64,000 bases of DNA from Acinetobacter calcoaceticus (GCF_016508255.1 NZ_JADVKT010000004.1:1-64000); one strand, 5' to 3'. Shown: positions 9,479-18,716, counted from the stretch's first letter. Numbers and translations are program-made. Notes: generated by a model from the sequence alone, not told the origin.

Positions 9479-10597
9479 GTGCATCCATACGCTCCTAATT
9501 TACAGCGCGTTTTACTTTTTGGGCTGTTTTTTATTTTGATCTTTTTAGGATTTGATATCCTAAAATATTTTATTGTACCTGTACTTTGGGCTGCCATCAT
9601 TGCTTATATGACTTGGCCTATTTATTTAAGGATTCAACGTTTTGTTGGTGAAACCCGCCACACTTTAAACGCCACTCTCATGATTAGCCTAGTCATTTTA
9701 GTTGTTGGTGTGCCTTTTACATGTGCTATTTTTATTTTGCAACATGAAGGCCGTAATCTATATTTTGACTTACAACGACAGGTTTTTTCAGGGAATTTAA
9801 GTGTTCCTGACTTCATACGTGATCTTCCTTTTATTGGAAAAGAAATTTCCCGCACACTCAATGAAATAAATACCGACCCCAACAGCACCATTCAAAATAT
9901 GGCAGCTTGGATTCAGAGCCATTTAAGTTATGGCCGAGTATTGCTCAATGAAATTAGTAAAAATATTGTCAAACTTGGCTTTGCTGTTTTCACCTTGTTT
10001 TTCTTCTATCGCGATGGGCAAATGATCTTAAATCAGGTCAGCAAAGCGTTAGAAATGGTTATAGGACCTCGAATTCACCATTACCTTGATACCATTTCTG
10101 AAACTACTCGTGCTGTAGTCTACGGAGTAGGTTTAACAGCAATTGCCCAAGCCGTCTTAGCTGGATTAAGTTATTTAGTGGCAGGCGTACCAAACCCAAT
10201 GGTACTTACTATTGCTACGTTCTTATTAGCCCTCATCCCTTTTGGCACCCCAATTTCCTATTTAGGAGTTGGCTTATGGTTGTTCTCTCAAGGACAAACC
10301 ATGGAAGCAATTGGTGTGAGTGTTTGGGGGGTAGCGATTGTTAGTAGCTCAGATAATGTGATTCGACCACTTGTGATTTCTGGTGCCACTAAAATTCCAT
10401 TCTTATTAATTATGTTTGGTGTGTTAGGTGGTATTGCGAGCTTCGGATTGGTGGGCTTATTTATTGGACCTGTAATTCTGGCTATTTTACTAGCAATTTG
10501 GCGTGAATGGTTACATGAAACCATTGATCCTGAACCTATGCCAAAAACGACTATGATTTATGATTCTGAGAGTGAATCTTCAGATTATAAAGATTGA
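9479..10597 (+). CDS. AI-2E/PerM-family membrane transporter
   Basis: The 372-residue protein belongs to the PerM/AI-2 exporter-like family (formerly UPF0118). It has paired N-terminal membrane helices (residues 12-50 and 60-85), a central soluble segment, and a C-terminal helical bundle with conserved GLxxAxxQAxLAGLSYLVAGVPNP and LALIPFGTP. The family mixes Na+/H+ antiporters and putative signal exporters, so substrate is open. The start is GTG at 9479 with weak AGAG upstream; the frame has no suitable ATG before the first helix. Stand-alone gene. Confidence 0.85.
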   Translation: MHPYAPNLQRVLLFGLFFILIFLGFDILKYFIVPVLWAAIIAYMTWPIYLRIQRFVGETRHTLNATLMISLVILVVGVPFTCAIFILQHEGRNLYFDLQRQVFSGNLSVPDFIRDLPFIGKEISRTLNEINTDPNSTIQNMAAWIQSHLSYGRVLLNEISKNIVKLGFAVFTLFFFYRDGQMILNQVSKALEMVIGPRIHHYLDTISETTRAVVYGVGLTAIAQAVLAGLSYLVAGVPNPMVLTIATFLLALIPFGTPISYLGVGLWLFSQGQTMEAIGVSVWGVAIVSSSDNVIRPLVISGATKIPFLLIMFGVLGGIASFGLVGLFIGPVILAILLAIWREWLHETIDPEPMPKTTMIYDSESESSDYKD

Positions 10598-10716
10598 TAT
10601 ATTTATTTAATTTAAAAATGTTTCTAGATACAAAGTAACTATTTAAATTAACTTGTAGGCTAGACCTTCGTTTGTTTGAATCAAACCATCATATATATTT
10701 ATAAGGACATCCAATC

Positions 10717-11292
10717 ATGCAGATGTTTAATAAAATTGGCGCAGTCTTTGCGCTTACAACTCTTTTTACGGTTGGCTGTAGTTCAGTCACAAAAACTGTA
10801 TCTGATACAGCTCAAGCATTAACCACAACGCATACGAAAAAAGTGGTCGATGTAAATGAAGTAACAGCCACTGGTATTGGTAAAAAACTAGGTACGATTA
10901 GCTTTCAAGATAGTGACAAAGGCTTAATTATTACTCCAGCTTTAGCTGATTTACCAAGTGGTACGCGCGGTTTTCATATTCATGAAAATGCCTCTTGCGC
11001 ACCTGCTGAGAAAGATGGAAAACCTGGTGCTGCTTTAGCTGCTGGTAATCACTACAATCCGAACAAAGCCCCTCATCATGGCACTCCAACAACTGGTCAC
11101 TTAGGTGATTTACCTGCTTTAGTGGTCGATAATAATGGTGTTGCAACGACTTCCGTGATTGCACCTCGACTAAAACTTGCTGATATTCAAGGTCGAGCTA
11201 TCATGATTCATGCAGGCGGCGATAATTATTCAGACTCGCCTCTTCCTCTCGGCGGTGGCGGAGCACGAATTGCATGTGGTGTGATTAAATAA
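10717..11292 (+). CDS. sodC: Cu/Zn superoxide dismutase, lipoprotein form
   Basis: The 191-residue protein dismutates superoxide in the envelope. The N-terminus has lipobox TVGC (Cys21), so it is probably membrane-anchored. Metal ligands are visible: GFHIHE (H87, H89), the bridging histidine in GNHYNP (H112), HH at 120-121, GHLGD at 127-131 with D131 as the zinc aspartate, and IMIHAGGDN (H165). The disulfide pair is C94 (ASC) and C187 (GGARIACG), a typical SodC ending. An AAGGA ribosome-binding site lies 9 bases before the ATG. Monocistronic, with its own terminator. Confidence 0.95.
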   Translation: MQMFNKIGAVFALTTLFTVGCSSVTKTVSDTAQALTTTHTKKVVDVNEVTATGIGKKLGTISFQDSDKGLIITPALADLPSGTRGFHIHENASCAPAEKDGKPGAALAAGNHYNPNKAPHHGTPTTGHLGDLPALVVDNNGVATTSVIAPRLKLADIQGRAIMIHAGGDNYSDSPLPLGGGGARIACGVIK

Positions 11293-11306
11293 TTTATGTC
11301 TTTTTC

Positions 11307-11344
11307 AAATTGTGGGTATCTAAAAAGATATCCACAATTTTGTT
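11307..11344 (+). terminator. Terminator of sodC
   Basis: A 15-base stem with one G-T wobble (AAATTGTGGGTATCT against AGATATCCACAATTT) around AAAA. The T-tract is short, TTTTG at its end. Confidence 0.6.
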
Positions 11345-11495
11345 AATTTATTGATCGTTACAACTTGATTTAAGCCTAATAAAATCTTAAAAAGTGACTG
11401 ACTTTTGTAGATAAAAAGAATAATATTTTTGAAGTAATAAAAATTTAAAGTTACATACTGCTTTCTCACGTATTCTCTAATTTAGAACAAAAGCC

Positions 11496-13646
11496 GTGAA
11501 CTATCTGACCCAAATATTTAATAGTTTTAAGACGAACTCAATTTTAATTTATTGCCTGCAAATTTTGATTGTACTCACAGGCACAACTTTAGGTTTACGT
11601 TGGCTAGGACATAACGAACTCATCGTTCCTGTGACTTTAGGAGCAATTGCAGCCGCGTTAACTGACTTTGATGATCGCTTAAGTATTCGATTACGTAACT
11701 TGGTTTACGTCTGTCTCCTTTTTTTTACAGTCAGCAGTATCCTTGGCTTTTTAGCTCCCTACAAAATTTTCTTTATTTTATATCTTTCTCTTTCTAGTGC
11801 TTTTTTCATTTTATTAGGGGCTCTAGGGCAACGTTATGCCACAATTTCATTTGGCACTATTTTGCTTTCCATTTATAGCATGTTCGGTTTAGGTGAATAT
11901 GCTCATTGGTATCAACAACCTACCTATTTTGTTTACGGCGCTTTGTGGTACGGTTTCACTTCTATTTTATTTTTTATTATTAAACCGACACTTCCCTTAC
12001 AAGATAAGCTCTCACAAATTTTTAAAGAAATCTCTGCTCTACTGCAAGCAAAGGCACGTTTGTTCGATCCCGATAATAAAGAGAACGTGGAACAGCTTTT
12101 ATATGAATTGTCCTTACAAAACACGCAAGTTGCTCAAAGTCTTAATCAGATACGCAGTTCCCTGCTCACTCGACTCAAGGCTTCACGCGTCAGTAATAAA
12201 AGTATCTATTGGCTAAACCTGTATTTTTTTGCGCGGGACATTCACGAACAAGCAACTTCTAATTATTTACATTACGAACATATTCAACAGAACTTTAGCC
12301 GTAGTGATTTGATTTTCCGTTTCCAGAAAAATCTACGCCTACAGGCGCAAGCGTGCCAAGATCTGGCCCAGTGTATTTTACATAATCGACCATCTCAACC
12401 TTCGCAAGAAAGTCAGACCGTCTTAAACCATTTAGAAAGTTCTTTGAAGGACTGGATACAGCAGCATCCTCAAAATTTTGAAGTTAAAAATTTAAGACTT
12501 ATTTTTGATAATTTAAAAGGAATGCATGAACAGTTTGAACAACTCCAATATTCACAGCCCTTCCCTGAAAATAATAACCAAACAAGACAAGAACACTTAA
12601 ATTTACTTGATGATGACATTCAAGGGTTTTCAGATCTAATCTTGAAGCTTCGGCAACAGCTTACGCCACAATCAGCCTTGTTTAGACATGCCATACGAAT
12701 TGCCGTCGTTTTTGCCGCAGGTTATGCCATTTCATTATTACCATTTGCTCAGCATGGCTATTGGATTTTACTGACCAGTTTATTTGTCTGTCAGATTACT
12801 TATTTTGCGACAAAAAGCCGCCTTAAACTAAGAACAATTGGCACCCTACTCGGTGTTTTATTAGGAATACCCATTTTATATTTTGTACCGAGTATTGAGG
12901 GTCAGCTCGTCATTACGATTATTTGCGGAGTCTGCTTTTTCTACTTACGGCAAAAGAAATATGCTTTGGCTACGCTCATGGCAACCTTAATGGTGCTATT
13001 AATTTTTAACTTAAAAGGTGCGGGCTATAGCATTATTTTACCCCGCCTGATAGATACGCTATTAGGCTGTTTTATTGCATGGCTTGCCGTAAATTTTATA
13101 TGGCCAGATTGGAACTTCCGCAACATTCCCAACAATATTAAGAAAAGTAGCAAAGCGACTCTAGATTATTTCAATGTGATTGTTGAGCAATATCAATATG
13201 GCAAAAATCAGGATATAGAATATCGTCGTATTCGTCGTGCCGCCCATAATGCTCAAATCGAGCTATCTAATATGATCTCAAGCTTAAGTGCGGAACCCAA
13301 CCCGAACCCCCAACTCATTCATTACGCTTTTCGTTATTTAGTTTATAGCCACAGCCAGCTGAGCTATGTGGCAGCCTTAGGTAGCCAACGGCAAAAAATT
13401 GATGAAGAGCAAGTTTTGCAATTATTACTACACTGCCAACAAATTCTGAGTCAGAGCGTACTTGAGCAAACCCTCCCCGATCACACACTTATTTCTGAAA
13501 TATTAAAAAAAATTCAAGACTTAACCACTCAGGAACAACTATCCGAGAAATATACATTGGTCTTGAAACAAATCAGCTTATTATTAGAAACATTACCAGA
13601 GCTGCTAATGCTTAAAGACAAACTTTTAGAGCAAGAAATTACCTAA
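11496..13646 (+). CDS. YccS-like FUSC-family inner-membrane protein
   Basis: The 716-residue protein has two membrane blocks, residues 10-165 and about 395-525, each followed by a cytoplasmic helical domain. This is the layout of the YccS/FUSC family, related to aromatic-acid efflux proteins. Recognisable parts are LGAIAAALTDFDDRLSIRLRN in the N-terminal FUSC-like domain and GYWILLTSLFVCQ with RTIGTLLGVLLGIP in the C-terminal one. Function of YccS is not established. The start is GTG at 11496; the first membrane helix follows soon after. It ends at a strong bidirectional terminator. Confidence 0.85.
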   Translation: MNYLTQIFNSFKTNSILIYCLQILIVLTGTTLGLRWLGHNELIVPVTLGAIAAALTDFDDRLSIRLRNLVYVCLLFFTVSSILGFLAPYKIFFILYLSLSSAFFILLGALGQRYATISFGTILLSIYSMFGLGEYAHWYQQPTYFVYGALWYGFTSILFFIIKPTLPLQDKLSQIFKEISALLQAKARLFDPDNKENVEQLLYELSLQNTQVAQSLNQIRSSLLTRLKASRVSNKSIYWLNLYFFARDIHEQATSNYLHYEHIQQNFSRSDLIFRFQKNLRLQAQACQDLAQCILHNRPSQPSQESQTVLNHLESSLKDWIQQHPQNFEVKNLRLIFDNLKGMHEQFEQLQYSQPFPENNNQTRQEHLNLLDDDIQGFSDLILKLRQQLTPQSALFRHAIRIAVVFAAGYAISLLPFAQHGYWILLTSLFVCQITYFATKSRLKLRTIGTLLGVLLGIPILYFVPSIEGQLVITIICGVCFFYLRQKKYALATLMATLMVLLIFNLKGAGYSIILPRLIDTLLGCFIAWLAVNFIWPDWNFRNIPNNIKKSSKATLDYFNVIVEQYQYGKNQDIEYRRIRRAAHNAQIELSNMISSLSAEPNPNPQLIHYAFRYLVYSHSQLSYVAALGSQRQKIDEEQVLQLLLHCQQILSQSVLEQTLPDHTLISEILKKIQDLTTQEQLSEKYTLVLKQISLLLETLPELLMLKDKLLEQEIT

Positions 13647-13650
13647 TATT

Positions 13651-13686
13651 AAAAAAATACCGGAATATAAATTCCGGTATTTTTTA
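13651..13686. terminator. Bidirectional terminator
   Basis: AAAAAAATACCGGAAT and ATTCCGGTATTTTTT pair around a short loop between the convergent FUSC and craA genes. Confidence 0.9.
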
Positions 13687-13687
13687 T

Positions 13688-14917
13688 TTAGTTGCTACCT
13701 TGGTGCAGCCTCTCTTGCATTTCCTGCTTTAAAGCACTTCGTGGTTGACTAAACCAAAGAGCAATAAAGGTAAATGCAGATAATACAAAAGCCCACAAAT
13801 GAAATTGTGTGTAGAGGTAACGCACCAGCTCAATCATTGCAAAAAAACTCATCATCAATAGCATTGAAACTGCTGCCGCAACAGTTCCTTTTGATACTTC
13901 AGATGACATGAGTGCAAAACGATACAAGACTGAAAAGCTAATTCCTTCACCAAAACAGATGAGTGTCATGCCTGTAAGTAAACAAGGAATTAAATAGGTT
14001 TGCCAAACTACACCTAATATTAAAATAAGTGTACCGATAAGCATAATCGGTAGACCAATCAGGATAGTTTTACCCAAAGCTAGACGGTCAATAATTTTAA
14101 TTAAAACAATGTTTCCGACAATCAGACCTAAAAATACTGGAAATTGAGCCAAGCCATATTGCACACTCGTCAGCTTCAATTCATCTACCAAAATAATTGG
14201 AGATAGAGCAATCCAGAGCATTAAAGGCATGCCGACCAACGGTAAAGCAAGACTTAAGCCTAAAAAACGGCTGTTGGTGAACACCTTTTTAAAATCATCA
14301 AAAAGATAGCTAAAGGGTTGCCGAGTTACACTGGCCTGCTGACTTGGCATCTGTTTTTTCAAACCTATCCAACTCAGTAATGCCAATACAGCGATAGCTA
14401 CAAAGCCCCAATGCCAAGACACATAATCAATTAGAAATGCTCCTAATACAGGTCCGAGCAAAGGTGCAAGCAACGAAATATTTGCCATGAGTGCCATGAC
14501 TTTAATTGCATCACGCTCAGCAAAGCTCTCTTGAATGGCGGCATAACCCACTGCTGAAATTACAGTTAAGCCAATTCCCTGCAAAAATCTTAATGCCAGA
14601 AATTGTTCTATTTGCCGCGTTAGTAAAATTAAAAAGCAGCATAGAGCAAAGAATAAAACGCCTGCCAACAATACTTTTTTTCGACCTAAACGATCTGATA
14701 AAGGCCCCAGTAACCATGCAACCGAGGCGCCTCCTAATAAATAAAATGACATTGAAGATGGTGCCCAAGTCGCACTTACACCAAAATCCTCAGTAATTGC
14801 CAACATGGCTGGCTGAATTAAGTCATTACCAATATAAACCGCAAATTCAAATAGCACTAAGGCCAACGGAAACATCAACGTTGTACGGTTCAACGTTGCC
14901 GTCTGAATATTTTTCAT
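13688..14917 (-). CDS. craA: Chloramphenicol efflux MFS transporter CraA
   Basis: The 409-residue, 12-helix major facilitator protein matches Acinetobacter CraA, the MdfA-type drug/H+ antiporter behind intrinsic chloramphenicol resistance. The first helix contains FEFAVYIGNDLIQPAM with membrane-embedded acidic residues E24 and D32, the positions equivalent to the functional E26/D34 pair of MdfA. The MFS motif A (GPLSDRLGRKKVLLAG) lies between helices 2 and 3, and motif C-like LLAPLLGPVLGAFLID in helix 5. Identification rests on remembered sequence similarity, which is strong along the whole chain. Stand-alone gene with an upstream gap. Possible strain differences from reference alleles were not checked. 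Confidence 0.92.
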   Translation of the reverse strand: MKNIQTATLNRTTLMFPLALVLFEFAVYIGNDLIQPAMLAITEDFGVSATWAPSSMSFYLLGGASVAWLLGPLSDRLGRKKVLLAGVLFFALCCFLILLTRQIEQFLALRFLQGIGLTVISAVGYAAIQESFAERDAIKVMALMANISLLAPLLGPVLGAFLIDYVSWHWGFVAIAVLALLSWIGLKKQMPSQQASVTRQPFSYLFDDFKKVFTNSRFLGLSLALPLVGMPLMLWIALSPIILVDELKLTSVQYGLAQFPVFLGLIVGNIVLIKIIDRLALGKTILIGLPIMLIGTLILILGVVWQTYLIPCLLTGMTLICFGEGISFSVLYRFALMSSEVSKGTVAAAVSMLLMMSFFAMIELVRYLYTQFHLWAFVLSAFTFIALWFSQPRSALKQEMQERLHQGSN

Positions 14918-15273
14918 GAGTTGTACACTTCAAAATAGCAGCCAATATGTCTTAGCAACCACACATTGATAAATGTAGTCCTGACATGACAGTATGGTCA
15001 CTCAATCTTTAGTTAAGTTTTATATGCCGTGAGAGTGCATGTTTAGAATGTGAAACACCGTATTCACAAGGTGTCTAAGAAAAGAATATATATGACTTAA
15101 GATTCGGTAATTTTTACCATTTGGCATAACTACCGAGCGCAACAATATCACTTTTTAAATTGATCATCAATCGGACAATTTCAAGAAGTTTAAATCTTAT
15201 ATTTTTTATTCACACCCATTTTTTTATTGTGAATAACCTTGAAGTTATCCACATATATAATAAAAACGAGTCG
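14918..15273. other. Intergenic region upstream of craA
   Basis: It should hold the craA promoter and the 3' end of the following lipoprotein transcript. A dyad ACACC/GGTGT lies at 15055-15074 and a 9-base-arm hairpin at 15206-15236. A short open frame at 15160-15378 overlaps the lipoprotein gene antisense and is not credible. Confidence 0.5.
15206..15236. repeat. Inverted repeat TTATTCACA...TGTGAATAA
   Basis: Perfect 9-base arms (15206-15214 and 15228-15236) around a 13-base T-rich loop, just downstream of the minus-strand lipoprotein gene. It may act as its transcript end, though a classical T-run is missing after the second arm. Confidence 0.5.
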
Positions 15274-15639
15274 TTATGGGCATGGATTAACTTGAAAGTC
15301 AGTTGTTTCTTGACCTTGGGCACATTGATAACTTTGCTTTTTATTTACGATTTTCCAGACTTGCTGGTCTCGCTTTAATAAATATTCTGTACGGACTTTT
15401 GTTATTGCATCTTCGCTAGGTTCTGTCTGTAAAATAGTGACCTGAGCATTAGAGGGATCATCAGCAGCATTCATTTGCTGTGAAATATCTAAATTGTTTG
15501 CATTATTTAAAAGATCTGGTTGATCAAGTAATACTGCTTGTATCGGGCTATCAGCAAGTTGAGCAGAAGAATTTTTAGCTGGTACACAAGCCGTAAGCGT
15601 TACTAGGCTAAAAGCAATCAGCAAACTCATTTTTCTCAT
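15274..15639 (-). CDS. Small lipoprotein, paralogue of the one at 16844-17212
   Basis: The 121-residue product starts MRKMSLLIAFSLVTLTAC, a type II signal peptide with lipobox LTAC. The mature part shares with the protein at 16844-17212 the C-terminal pattern T-(I/V)-(L/I)-QT..., RTEY, K-x-SYQCA-x-G, FQ and a final Cys; the two cysteines may form a disulfide. I know no function. The frame extends to a TTG at 15663, but the ATG at 15639 has AAGAG at a good distance and gives a proper signal peptide. It is divergent from mdaB. Confidence 0.75.
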   Translation of the reverse strand: MRKMSLLIAFSLVTLTACVPAKNSSAQLADSPIQAVLLDQPDLLNNANNLDISQQMNAADDPSNAQVTILQTEPSEDAITKVRTEYLLKRDQQVWKIVNKKQSYQCAQGQETTDFQVNPCP

Positions 15640-15881
15640 ACGCGATCTCTTAGATTTACTCAAATTTAATGCTAAAGACTACACATAATTTTGTCCGTTC
15701 AACATTGTAAATGTGCTTATAAATATAAAGCTTTTCTTCAGATCAAATAACTCAAAATGAGGTAGCAAATCAATATTATTGATTTTTAGTCAATAATATT
15801 TTTCAAATTAATGCATTTTTCTGTAAGAGTAAATTCCTTAGAGTACACACCAGATTTAGGAATTTAATTAGAGTGACTCCC

Positions 15882-16469
15882 ATGAGTAATATTTTAGTGA
15901 TTAATGGTGCCAAACAATTTGCCCATTCAAATGGTGAATTAAATGACACATTAACCACACTTGCAACGAACCACCTCAAAGAACTTGGACATGACGTCCA
16001 AGTGACCCGTGCCGATAGCGATTACGATGCAGAAAATGAAGTTGAAAAATTCTTATGGGCTGACGTAGTGATTTACCAAATGCCAGGTTGGTGGATGGGT
16101 GCACCTTGGACTGTAAAAAAATATATTGATGATGTATTTACTGTGGGCCATGGCTCACTTTATGCAAATGATGGTCGTAGTCGTTCAGATGCCTCAAAAA
16201 AATATGGTTCAGGTGGTCTAATTCATGACAAAAAATATATGCTGTCATTGACTTGGAATGCCCCGATGGAAGCATTTGATGATGCAGATCAATTTTTCCA
16301 CGGCGTGGGTGTAGATGGTGTTTATTTACCCTTTCACAAAGCAAACCAATTTTTGGGCATGAGTACATTACCAACGTTTATTGTTAATGACGTGATTAAA
16401 ATGCCTGACGTTAATAGTTATGTTGAAGAATATAAAGCACACTTAAATACTGTATTTGCAGCAGCCTAA
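15882..16469 (+). CDS. mdaB: NAD(P)H:quinone oxidoreductase MdaB
   Basis: The 195-residue flavodoxin-fold protein reduces quinones by two electrons with NAD(P)H, avoiding semiquinones. The start MSNILVINGAKQFAHSNGELN gives the FMN/FAD phosphate-binding loop, VIYQMPGWWMGAPW the central active-site segment and KKYIDDVFT the next helix, all typical of MdaB rather than WrbA. A GTG three codons upstream (15873) is possible, but the ATG has AGAGTG before it. It lies 13 bases upstream of ygiN, the same pairing as in E. coli. Cytoplasmic. Confidence 0.9.
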   Translation: MSNILVINGAKQFAHSNGELNDTLTTLATNHLKELGHDVQVTRADSDYDAENEVEKFLWADVVIYQMPGWWMGAPWTVKKYIDDVFTVGHGSLYANDGRSRSDASKKYGSGGLIHDKKYMLSLTWNAPMEAFDDADQFFHGVGVDGVYLPFHKANQFLGMSTLPTFIVNDVIKMPDVNSYVEEYKAHLNTVFAAA

Positions 16470-16482
16470 TAAGGAGAAATCC

Positions 16483-16797
16483 ATGCTTACCATTATTGCG
16501 GAAATTCGAACCAAATCAGCTGGACAGCATCGTCAAAACGTACTGGATGCTTTTCAAAAAATTATTCCAACTGTTTTAGCAGAAGATGGTTGTGATGGTT
16601 ATGAACCTTTAATTGATCATATATCGGATGCCAGCTTTCAAACTAAAGAGCCTGACACAATTGTGATGTTAGAAAAATGGGAAAGTGTTGCTCATCTTGA
16701 AGCGCACTTAGCTACACCTCATATGCAAGCGCATCATGAAGCCGTTAAAGATGATGTCATTGATGTCAAAATTAAAATTTTAGAAAGCGGCGTATAA
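16483..16797 (+). CDS. ygiN: Quinol monooxygenase, ABM domain (YgiN)
   Basis: The 104-residue protein is a single antibiotic-biosynthesis-monooxygenase (dimeric alpha+beta barrel) domain: MLTIIAEIRTK at the first strand, EDGCDGYEPL, and MLEKWESVAHLEAHLATPHMQAH at the second half. In E. coli YgiN oxidises menadiol and is proposed to form a quinone redox cycle with MdaB; the gene order here supports the same role. The ATG follows a strong AAGGAG 8 bases upstream; a longer open frame overlaps mdaB and is rejected. Confidence 0.88.
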   Translation: MLTIIAEIRTKSAGQHRQNVLDAFQKIIPTVLAEDGCDGYEPLIDHISDASFQTKEPDTIVMLEKWESVAHLEAHLATPHMQAHHEAVKDDVIDVKIKILESGV

Positions 16798-16806
16798 TTT
16801 AGCCCA

Positions 16807-16840
16807 TAAAAAAAGACGATATATTTATCGTCTTTTTTTG
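16807..16840. terminator. Bidirectional terminator
   Basis: AAAAAAAGACGAT and ATCGTCTTTTTTT pair between ygiN and the convergent lipoprotein gene. Confidence 0.88.
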
Positions 16841-16843
16841 TTT

Positions 16844-17212
16844 TTAAGAACAAAGCTGGGTTTGGAATCCTCTTGAACCTTTGCCTCTCGCACACTGATA
16901 GCTTTTTTGCTTATTCTGCAACTGCCACTTTTCATCCACTAATTTAAATGCATATTCTGTTCGAATGGCCGAGACAGAATCATCCATTAAACCGGTTTGA
17001 ATGACAGTAATACGAGAAACGGTTGGAGACTCTACTCGGTTGAACACTTGCTGAACTGAGGTGTTATTGTGCTCTTTTGCAATCTCTGGTTGAGCTTTAA
17101 GTACTTGTTGCATCGGAGTTTCCGAACCTACAAAAGGAATTAACTTACTGGTCGTCGCACACCCAGTAAAAAGTCCAGCGCAGAGCGCTGAAATTAAAAA
17201 TAAACGTTGCAT
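16844..17212 (-). CDS. Small lipoprotein, paralogue of the one at 15274-15639
   Basis: The 122-residue product starts MQRLFLISALCAGLFTGCATT with lipobox FTGC. Its C-terminal half shares ITVIQT, IRTEY, KQKSYQCARG, FQ and a near-terminal Cys with the lipoprotein on the other side of mdaB-ygiN. Function unknown. A possible start at 17230 lies six codons earlier, but the ATG at 17212 gives the compact signal peptide with GGTGA upstream. Convergent with ygiN. Confidence 0.75.
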   Translation of the reverse strand: MQRLFLISALCAGLFTGCATTSKLIPFVGSETPMQQVLKAQPEIAKEHNNTSVQQVFNRVESPTVSRITVIQTGLMDDSVSAIRTEYAFKLVDEKWQLQNKQKSYQCARGKGSRGFQTQLCS

Positions 17213-17224
17213 TTTTATCACCAA

Positions 17225-17259
17225 AAACAAAAGGCATAGCTTTATGATGCTATGCCTTT
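17225..17259 (-). terminator. Terminator of the FAD-linked dehydrogenase gene
   Basis: AAAGGCATAGC pairs with GCTATGCCTTT around an 8-base loop and is followed on the minus strand by TGTTTTTGG. It lies between the dehydrogenase stop and the next minus-strand gene. Confidence 0.85.
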
Positions 17260-17306
17260 GTTGGTTACTCTGTAGAAACTATGTAGTTCTACAAAAGAAG
17301 CCTTAT

Positions 17307-18716
17307 TTAAAGATCAAATAATTTACCCGGGTTCATTAAACCATTCGGGTCAAATACTTTCTTCAAAGCTTTCATATATTCAATTTCTTCAGCTGAACGT
17401 GAATATTCCAAATATGGCTTTTTCGTCATGCCCACACCATGCTCAGCAGAGATAGAACCATCGTATTTTTTCACGGTATCAAACACATACTTATTGACGA
17501 CCTGACACTTCGCAAAGAACTCATCTTTGGTTAAGTTTTCAGGTTTTAAAATATTTAAGTGCAAGTTACCGTCACCAATATGACCGAACCAGCAAATTTC
17601 AAAGTCAGGATAGTTTTCTTGAACAATCGCATCAATCTCACGAATAAATGCAGGTACGTGAGTAATTAATACTGAAATATCGTTTTTGTATGGAGTGAAA
17701 GGCGCGATTGATTCAGAAATATCTTCGCGTAAACGCCACAAGCTTTCTACTTGGTCAAGGCTTTGGCTCATTACGCCATCAAATACCCAACCTTGCTCCA
17801 TACAATGTTCAAAAATTTCCATCGCTTTATCGATAATCGGCTCATATGGTGCTTCAAATTCAAGCAATACATAGAACGGACATTCAGTTTCAAATGGACG
17901 TTGTACATGACCATTATTTAAAACTTTTTGCATTGCAAGTTCACCGAAGAACTCAAATGCAGTTAAATCGATATCTTTTTGGAAAGCATGTAATACAGGC
18001 ATTACTGCATCAAAATCAGGAACACCTAAAACTAAAACTTGTAAGTTTTGTGGTTGACGCTCAAGTTTAATTTCTGCTTCAGTCACTAAACCTAATGTAC
18101 CTTCACCACCAATAAACAAATGCTGTAATGCATAACCAGTTGCATTTTTAACCATGCCTTTGTTTAAACGTAAAATATCACCTTTACCAGTCACTACGGT
18201 TAAACCAAGCACCCAGTTACGTGTCATGCCGTATTTAATTACTTTAATACCACCGGCATTGGTTCCGATATTTCCGCCAATCTGGCTAGAGCCCGCAGAC
18301 GCGAAGTCAACCGGATAATACATACCTTGCTCGGTCGCGTAATTTTGCAATTGTTCAGTCACAACACCAGCTTGCACTCGAACCATACGATCTGCAGGGA
18401 AGAACTCAAGAATCTGGTTCATCTTGTCCATGCTAATGACAATTTCACCATTGGTTGCTACGGCACCAGCAGAGAGACCAGTACGGCCACCTGAAGGGGT
18501 GATAGCAATATTAAATTGATTCGCAAGCTTCACAACAGCTTGAACTTGCTCAGTAGTCGATGGAAAAACGATGACCGATGGGTTCGGATTAAAATGCTTA
18601 GTATGATCTTTACCCCAGTTTTCAAGACTGTCAGCATCGATTTTAATACGGTTTTCACCGACGATTGCTGTTAATTGGGTAAGTAACTCAGGTGTTAAAG
18701 CGACTGGAGCATTCAT
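17307..18716 (-). CDS. FAD-linked dehydrogenase, probable D-2-hydroxyglutarate dehydrogenase
   Basis: The 469-residue protein has a PCMH-type FAD-binding domain (ITPSGGRTGLSAGA near 75-90 and SSQIGGNIGTNAGGIKVIKYG near 140-160) and a GlcD-type C-terminal domain with WFGHIGDGNLHLN and DGSISAEHGVGMTKKP, as in D-lactate/D-2-hydroxyglutarate dehydrogenases. It lies divergent from serA. SerA can reduce 2-oxoglutarate to D-2-hydroxyglutarate, and a dedicated dehydrogenase that returns it is known in pseudomonads, so that substrate is the best inference; glycolate or D-lactate cannot be excluded. Start is ATG 18716; a TTG six codons upstream is less likely. Confidence 0.82.
   Translation of the reverse strand: MNAPVALTPELLTQLTAIVGENRIKIDADSLENWGKDHTKHFNPNPSVIVFPSTTEQVQAVVKLANQFNIAITPSGGRTGLSAGAVATNGEIVISMDKMNQILEFFPADRMVRVQAGVVTEQLQNYATEQGMYYPVDFASAGSSQIGGNIGTNAGGIKVIKYGMTRNWVLGLTVVTGKGDILRLNKGMVKNATGYALQHLFIGGEGTLGLVTEAEIKLERQPQNLQVLVLGVPDFDAVMPVLHAFQKDIDLTAFEFFGELAMQKVLNNGHVQRPFETECPFYVLLEFEAPYEPIIDKAMEIFEHCMEQGWVFDGVMSQSLDQVESLWRLREDISESIAPFTPYKNDISVLITHVPAFIREIDAIVQENYPDFEICWFGHIGDGNLHLNILKPENLTKDEFFAKCQVVNKYVFDTVKKYDGSISAEHGVGMTKKPYLEYSRSAEEIEYMKALKKVFDPNGLMNPGKLFDL

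Noticed and set aside
11893..12216. 107-codon plus-strand open frame inside the FUSC gene
   Set aside because: It is an alternative frame within a well supported 716-residue protein, and its translation looks like random sequence.
15160..15378. Plus-strand open frame of 72 codons
   Set aside because: It overlaps the better supported lipoprotein gene antisense, has no good ribosome-binding site and no recognisable domain.
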